Source of the DNA: Actinomyces sp.
Lineage (GTDB): Bacteria > Actinomycetota > Actinomycetes > Actinomycetales > Actinomycetaceae
Assembly: GCF_030530635.1 (NCBI RefSeq)
Contig: NZ_JAUMUL010000014.1
Location: 1-55,681, forward strand
DNA length: 55,681 nucleotides
Direction: 5' to 3'
The position numbers were made by a program, and so were the translations under genes. Positions 51,871 through 55,681 of the stretch are shown here, piece after piece. The notes under the pieces were generated by a model. It was not told the origin of the DNA. It saw only the letters and a program-made list of their open reading frames with translations, and made no database searches. The number at the start of each line of letters is the position of its first letter. Positions within the stretch are counted from its first letter, which is position 1.

Positions 51871-53073
51871 TTAGCGAGACCAGGTGCGTGCCAATCGTGC
51901 GCCGGTTACCGCCAGCCGCTCGCGCAGCGCGGAAGCGCCGCCGACATTCCACCCGCCGTTTCGACCTGCGTGAAGCTCCTCGAGCGAGTAGGCGGATACC
52001 ACGCCCGCCGCGGCCAGTTCACCGCGCGGCAGGGCCATTTTCCCCGCCACCAGTACCGTCGGTAGAGCCCGTTTCCCGGCGGCCTCGCCGACCACCGCGA
52101 CCACGGAGTCGGCGACGACGTCGTATATCTCTCCGGCGGCCGTCACCACCAGATCCTGGCCGGCGACGGCGTCCCGCAAGCCCAGCAACGAAGACATGGC
52201 GCGAGGCCCGGGCACGGCCCTGGCACCGAGCGCCCGCAGCACCAGTGCCGCTCCCCCGCCCGCACCGGTGCCCCGGGAGGTGACCGACAACGCCTGTGCT
52301 TGCGCGCCCACAATCGGCAGATTGCCGTTATGGACTGCACCCGCCCGGGACACGAGCCCCGATGCCGCCGCACAGGCACGCCGGTTCAGTTCCTGGCACT
52401 CCTCCCCGCCGAGCGCAGTGACCGCGGCCAGGGCCTGACCGGCGCCCGATACGCCGCCCAGCGGGGTGTCATCGGCCAGGGCGAGCACCAACTCGCGGCC
52501 AGTCATCAGTGTGCGAGCCGCTTCCAACCCGCCGAGTCCATCCAGGGCACCGAGCCCGCCATCGTGCACGGCGGTCGGTCCCAAGGTCGCTACGAGCGTG
52601 TCTCCAGGCGCCGTAATCCGCAGAGCAGCGGCCAAGGCCTGCCCAAGGCCCTTTGTCGTACCGGCCCGCGCCTCGAGCGCAGCCTGCCCGCGGTCGGCGG
52701 GAAGCGCTAGCAATCGGGCCGTGTCCAACAACCAGGTAGCGCGTGCGCCGCTAACCGCGGCCGTGCCGGCGCGGCCTAGGTCACTAGGACGCAGGCACAG
52801 CAGGTCCGCCTCCCGGACCTGGCCGAGGGGACCGGCCGCCTCCACGGCGGTCCACGCCCCGATCCGGTCCTCGCTGATTGCCTGCGCCGTGCCTGAGCCG
52901 CCGTCGGGCAGCGGCAGGCGGGTGAGAACATCGTCGGGCCGCTGGTCCTCCCAACCAGTGGATAAGGCTCGTGCGACGGCGGCGGCTCCAAGCCCGGATT
53001 CAGGGGTCACCAAGGGGATACCGCCGGGCTCGGGGTACATCGGCCCGGGGGCCAGGAGGATACGCATTGGCAT
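51871..53073 (-). CDS. Divergent glycerate kinase family protein
   Basis: 400 residues, ATG at 53073. It aligns over its length with type 1 glycerate kinases (GlxK): Leu-Pro-Leu-Pro-Asp-Gly-Gly-Ser-Gly-Thr near residue 55, Ala-Thr-Leu-Gly-Pro-Thr-Ala, Gly-Gly-Leu-Gly-Ala-Leu, and Gly-Ala-Gly-Gly-Gly-Ala-Ala-Leu-Val-Leu. But the usual N-terminal Asp-Ser-Phe-Lys-Gly motif is replaced (Pro-Glu-Ser-Gly-Leu-Gly), and the Gly-Glu-Gly-Arg-x-Asp-x-Gln-Ser/Thr block reads Ala-Ala-Gly-Glu-Ile-Tyr-Asp-Val-Val. Activity on glycerate is therefore doubtful. It follows the dipeptidase gene by 11 bases, one transcription unit. Confidence 0.75.
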   Translation of the reverse strand: MPMRILLAPGPMYPEPGGIPLVTPESGLGAAAVARALSTGWEDQRPDDVLTRLPLPDGGSGTAQAISEDRIGAWTAVEAAGPLGQVREADLLCLRPSDLGRAGTAAVSGARATWLLDTARLLALPADRGQAALEARAGTTKGLGQALAAALRITAPGDTLVATLGPTAVHDGGLGALDGLGGLEAARTLMTGRELVLALADDTPLGGVSGAGQALAAVTALGGEECQELNRRACAAASGLVSRAGAVHNGNLPIVGAQAQALSVTSRGTGAGGGAALVLRALGARAVPGPRAMSSLLGLRDAVAGQDLVVTAAGEIYDVVADSVVAVVGEAAGKRALPTVLVAGKMALPRGELAAAGVVSAYSLEELHAGRNGGWNVGGASALRERLAVTGARLARTWSR

Positions 53074-53084
53074 GGCGGGCCGAG

Positions 53085-54473
53085 TCAGTCGGACACGACG
53101 ACGCCACCGAGCCGCGCCAGCAGCAGGATGTCGGCGACCACTATGCGTTCGAGGTCACCCAGGTGCATGGACTCGTCCTCGCTGTGTGCGCGTGTGTCCG
53201 GATCCTCAATGCCAGTGACCAGCACCTGTGCGTCGGGGAACGCCCGCTTGAGGGTGGCGATGAAGGGTATCGAACCGCCCTGACCGATGTTAACGGCCCC
53301 ATTGCCGAAGGCGGTGCTCAATGCCCAGCGGGCCGCACGCGCAGCAGGCGTGTCGGCGGTCGAGTCGAAGGCCGGTCCCATCTCGCCGACGTCGACCGTA
53401 ACCCGGGCACCGAGAGGGGCGTGCGTCTGCAGATGCGTCTGCAGGGCGGCGAGTGCTGTGGCCGGATCCTCACCGGGTGCGATCCGCAGGGAGAGGCGGG
53501 CGGTGCAGCTCGGGGCGAGCACATTGCCGGCCACCCGGAGAGGCGGCACGTCCATGCCGATGACGGCGAGCGCCGGCTTGGTCCACAATCGGGCAGTCAG
53601 GTCACCCGTGCCGGCGAGCGCAACGCCGTCCAGCACGCCGGCGTCGGAGCGGAAGTCGGCCTCAGAGTAGTCGGGAGCGCCGGGCGCGGCGACAGTTTCG
53701 CAGATGAGGCCGTCCACGGCGACATCGCCGTTCTCGTCGTGCAGGGTGGCCACCAACCGGCACATGAGGGTGATGGCATCGAGTACCGGACCGCCGTACT
53801 GGCCGGAGTGGAGAGCATGATCGAGCACGTCCAGGTGCACGTCCACCTGGACCACTCCCCGTAGGGAAGTGGTCAGCGCCGGCACCCCCACCCGCCAGTT
53901 GGAAGAGTCGGCGACCACGATCACATCGGCGTCCAGTTGCTCGCGGTATGCCTCGAGGAAGGCCTCGAATGAGGGCGAGCCGATCTCCTCCTCCCCCTCA
54001 ATGAACACGGTCACCGAGCATGGCAGTTCACCGTCATTCAAATCGGCGACCAGGCGCAGAGCGTGCACCAGGGAGACCACGCCGGCGCCGTCGTCGGCCG
54101 CACCCCGACCGAACAGACGCTCACCGCGCCGCTCGGCGACGAAGGGATCGGCCTGGCGCCACTTGGCGGGATCGCCCACGGGCTGGACGTCGTGGTGGGC
54201 GTACAACAGTACCCGGGGTGAGCCGGCAGGGCCCTCCCGGTGAGCAAGCACCGCTGGACGGCCGGGACCGTCCGGGCCGACGGCGCTCGCCACTCGCGCC
54301 TCCAGACCGGCCTCACGCAGCAGCCCGGCCACATGCTCGGCGGAACGTTCAATCTGGGCGGGATCGTGACCGGAGGCGGATACGGACGGGATGGACACCA
54401 GCTCCCTAAGGTCGGCGACGACCCGATCGAAGGAGTCGTGTACGGCGGCGCGCACGGCTTGGACAGTGATCAT
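53085..54473 (-). CDS. M20 family dipeptidase/metallopeptidase
   Basis: 462 residues, ATG start. It cleaves dipeptides or related substrates with a two-metal site in the cytoplasm. Metal and catalytic residues are visible: His and Asp in Tyr-Ala-His-His-Asp-Val-Gln-Pro, the bridging Asp in Gly-Arg-Gly-Ala-Ala-Asp-Asp-Gly-Ala-Gly, the Glu pair in Glu-Gly-Glu-Glu-Glu-Ile-Gly-Ser-Pro, Asp in Val-Ala-Asp-Ser-Ser-Asn-Trp, and the C-terminal His in Arg-Ala-His-Ser-Glu-Asp-Glu-Ser. A dimerisation domain is inserted at about 200-310. Length fits the carnosinase-like group. It is first in an operon with the glycerate-kinase-family gene. Confidence 0.93.
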   Translation of the reverse strand: MITVQAVRAAVHDSFDRVVADLRELVSIPSVSASGHDPAQIERSAEHVAGLLREAGLEARVASAVGPDGPGRPAVLAHREGPAGSPRVLLYAHHDVQPVGDPAKWRQADPFVAERRGERLFGRGAADDGAGVVSLVHALRLVADLNDGELPCSVTVFIEGEEEIGSPSFEAFLEAYREQLDADVIVVADSSNWRVGVPALTTSLRGVVQVDVHLDVLDHALHSGQYGGPVLDAITLMCRLVATLHDENGDVAVDGLICETVAAPGAPDYSEADFRSDAGVLDGVALAGTGDLTARLWTKPALAVIGMDVPPLRVAGNVLAPSCTARLSLRIAPGEDPATALAALQTHLQTHAPLGARVTVDVGEMGPAFDSTADTPAARAARWALSTAFGNGAVNIGQGGSIPFIATLKRAFPDAQVLVTGIEDPDTRAHSEDESMHLGDLERIVVADILLLARLGGVVVSD

Positions 54474-54514
54474 GAGTTGCAGGGTAGCGCGGTAGAGCCG
54501 CTAACCTGTGGCCC

Positions 54515-55132
54515 GTGAGTCTGTTAGAGAAGCTGCCGTTCGGCAGACGCAGCCGGGCCGACGACGATGCCGCAGCCGCCGCGCCCGCCCCCGCAAAGGC
54601 TTCAGGCAAGGGGCGTCCCACTCCTAAGCGCAAGGACGCGCAGGCCCGAAACCTGCACCCGCTCGTGCCCGCGGACCGAAAGGCCGCCAAACGGGAGGCA
54701 CGAGCTAAGCAGGACGCCGCCTGGGAGCGCCAGCGGCAGGCTATGCAGACCGGAGACGACCGTTACCTGCCGCTGCGGGACAAGGGCCCGATCAAGCGGT
54801 ACATCCGCGACTACATCGACGCCCGCTTCTCCCTGGGCGAGTTGTTCATGCCGCTGACTTTCCTGCTGCTGATTGTGTTCATCGCCTTCTCCTCTCGGCA
54901 GACGCTGCTCGGTTACTACTTCATGTTGGCCATCTACCTGTTCCTGTTCATCGCGATCGGCGATGCGGTGGTCTGTTGGCGGCGACTGCGCCGGCGCCTG
55001 TACGCCAAGTTCGGAAGTGACAAGGTCCAGGAGCAGGGGACGATCTTCTGGTACATCTTCTCGCGCTGCTTCAACCTGCGCCGGTGGCGGCAGCCCGCGC
55101 CCCAGGTGGCTCGCCGCCAGTACCCCGACTGA
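54515..55132 (+). CDS. DUF3043 family membrane protein
   Basis: 205 residues, GTG start, divergent from the dipeptidase gene. The N-terminal half is a highly charged cytoplasmic tail (Gly-Lys-Gly-Arg-Pro-Thr-Pro-Lys-Arg-Lys, then Asp-Arg-Lys-Ala-Ala-Lys-Arg-Glu), followed by Tyr-Ile-Arg-Asp-Tyr-Ile-Asp-Ala-Arg and two transmembrane helices at about 110-128 and 134-156, and a basic C-terminus. All fit the actinobacterial DUF3043 family. Its function is unknown. A clear hairpin terminator lies just after the stop. Confidence 0.9.
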   Translation: MSLLEKLPFGRRSRADDDAAAAAPAPAKASGKGRPTPKRKDAQARNLHPLVPADRKAAKREARAKQDAAWERQRQAMQTGDDRYLPLRDKGPIKRYIRDYIDARFSLGELFMPLTFLLLIVFIAFSSRQTLLGYYFMLAIYLFLFIAIGDAVVCWRRLRRRLYAKFGSDKVQEQGTIFWYIFSRCFNLRRWRQPAPQVARRQYPD

Positions 55133-55136
55133 GCCC

Positions 55137-55162
55137 ACTGGGCCCCGAACTCCGGGCCCAGT
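55137..55162 (+). terminator. Terminator hairpin after the DUF3043 gene
   Basis: ACTGGGCCC (55137-55145) pairs perfectly with GGGCCCAGT (55154-55162) around an 8-base loop, starting 4 bases after the stop codon. No long U-tract, as is usual in high-GC actinobacteria. Confidence 0.65.
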
Positions 55163-55167
55163 TCCCC

Positions 55168-55206
55168 ACCGAGATCGGTAGTTGTTACGTGCCGAGGTCG
55201 GTAGAA
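55168..55206 (+). repeat. Two-iteron intergenic element, copy 2
   Basis: CCGAGATCGGTAGTT (55169-55183) and CCGAGGTCGGTAGAA (55192-55206) are separated by GTTACGTG. The layout and most bases match the element at 51815-51853, with the same order and spacing. It follows a terminator and precedes the aldo/keto reductase gene by about 70 bases. Confidence 0.7.
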
Positions 55207-55275
55207 CAGGCGCGGGATGCGTTCACTCCCCGAAATAGTTGCGCCACTGTACTTGCGTCGCGCTAGGCTGTGGCC

Positions 55276-55681
55276 ATGGTCGCATATCGTCATCTCGGCA
55301 GTTCCGGACTCAAGATCACCGAAATCACTTACGGCAACTGGCTCACTCACGGCTCCCAGGTTGAAGCCGACACCGCCGTGGAGTGCGTACACACGGCGCT
55401 GGACCTGGGCATCACCAGCTTCGACACCGCGGACGTGTACGCCAACACCGTCGCGGAGGAGGTCCTCGGGCAGGCGTTGAAGGGGCAGCGGCGCGAGTCC
55501 CTGGAGATCTTCACCAAGGTCTACTGGCCCGTCGGCCCGAAGGGCGCCAACGACGTCGGCCTTTCCCGCAAGCACATCATGGAGGGCATCGACGGTTCGT
55601 TGCGTCGCCTGGGGATGGATTACGTAGACCTCTACCAGGCGCACCGCTACGACTACGCCACGCCGCTGGAGGAGACCATGC
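55276..55681 (+). CDS. Aldo/keto reductase (partial, cut by window end)
   Basis: The first 135 codons only; the gene continues past the right edge. The N-terminus Tyr-Arg-His-Leu-Gly-Ser-Ser-Gly-Leu-Lys-Ile and the block Ile-Thr-Ser-Phe-Asp-Thr-Ala-Asp-Val-Tyr-Ala-Asn (catalytic Asp and Tyr) are typical, with Glu-Ile-Phe-Thr-Lys-Val (catalytic Lys) and Met-Asp-Tyr-Val-Asp-Leu-Tyr-Gln-Ala-His (catalytic His) after them. It resembles the Kv-beta-like/YghZ group, NADPH-dependent carbonyl reductases. The physiological substrate is unknown. Confidence 0.93.
   Translation, partial: MVAYRHLGSSGLKITEITYGNWLTHGSQVEADTAVECVHTALDLGITSFDTADVYANTVAEEVLGQALKGQRRESLEIFTKVYWPVGPKGANDVGLSRKHIMEGIDGSLRRLGMDYVDLYQAHRYDYATPLEETM

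Overview
The window is a chromosomal segment of a high-GC Gram-positive bacterium of the class Actinomycetia, most likely Actinomyces or a close relative. This rests on GC-rich coding sequence, frequent GTG starts, an actinobacterial rnpB, and several actinobacteria-specific families (DUF4191, DUF3043, DUF3052, DUF3145, a MabR/FasR-type regulator). Gene order resembles the Mycobacterium tuberculosis lipB-lipA-(DUF4191)-glnA1-glnE-glnA2-panB to aceE-Rv2242-acpM-kasA region, and dgt-dnaG are also adjacent there. There is no plasmid, phage, insertion sequence or CRISPR array.

Layout. 1-1956: a repeat-bearing gene-poor edge, then a small HTH protein and a Clp-N/SRPBCC-like protein behind a palindromic candidate operator. 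1989-3488 (-): a membrane-anchored kinase-like protein lacking the usual catalytic lysine. 3586-6164: lipoate genes lipB-lipA and a DUF4191 membrane protein. 6356-16358: nitrogen block with glnA1, a three-gene polar amino acid ABC transporter, a phosphatase, a frameshifted glnE and glnA2. 16539-19989: an orphan small gene plus nucleotidyltransferase-fold pair, panB, a LysE exporter and a second phosphatase. 20055-21974 (-): a decayed nhaA-thioredoxin fusion. 22218-26706: map, a Pro-rich membrane protein, RNase P RNA, a coiled-coil protein that has lost its zinc-ribbon cysteines, and a Nif3-family protein. 27022-29869: tRNA-Leu, a very unusual tRNA-Ile-like gene, an aminotransferase, a DUF218 protein, tRNA-Val and a DUF3052 protein.

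30218-37449: pyruvate dehydrogenase E1 (aceE), aspartase, and a compact regulator-acpP-ketosynthase cluster. 37541-43099: DUF3145, tRNA-Asn, a hypothetical gene, def, dnaG and dgt. 43277-51787: a maltodextrin locus: a GH13-like protein without recognisable catalytic residues, malE-malF-malG, an intact-looking GH13 glycosidase and a LacI regulator, with TGCAA/TTGCA palindromes over the predicted malE promoter. 51871-55681: a divergent glycerate-kinase-family protein, an M20 dipeptidase, DUF3043 and the start of an aldo/keto reductase. A 39-bp two-iteron element flanks this last group.

Most genes are ordinary housekeeping or central metabolism. The points most worth a second look are the 91-nt tRNA with two isoleucine-type anticodon loops, the HTH/Clp-N-SRPBCC operon with its TTGACAA palindrome, several proteins that keep a fold but lose active-site or metal residues, the two broken genes (glnE, nhaA), the nucleotidyltransferase pair, and the repeated iteron element. 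No complete new defence or mobile system is evident.
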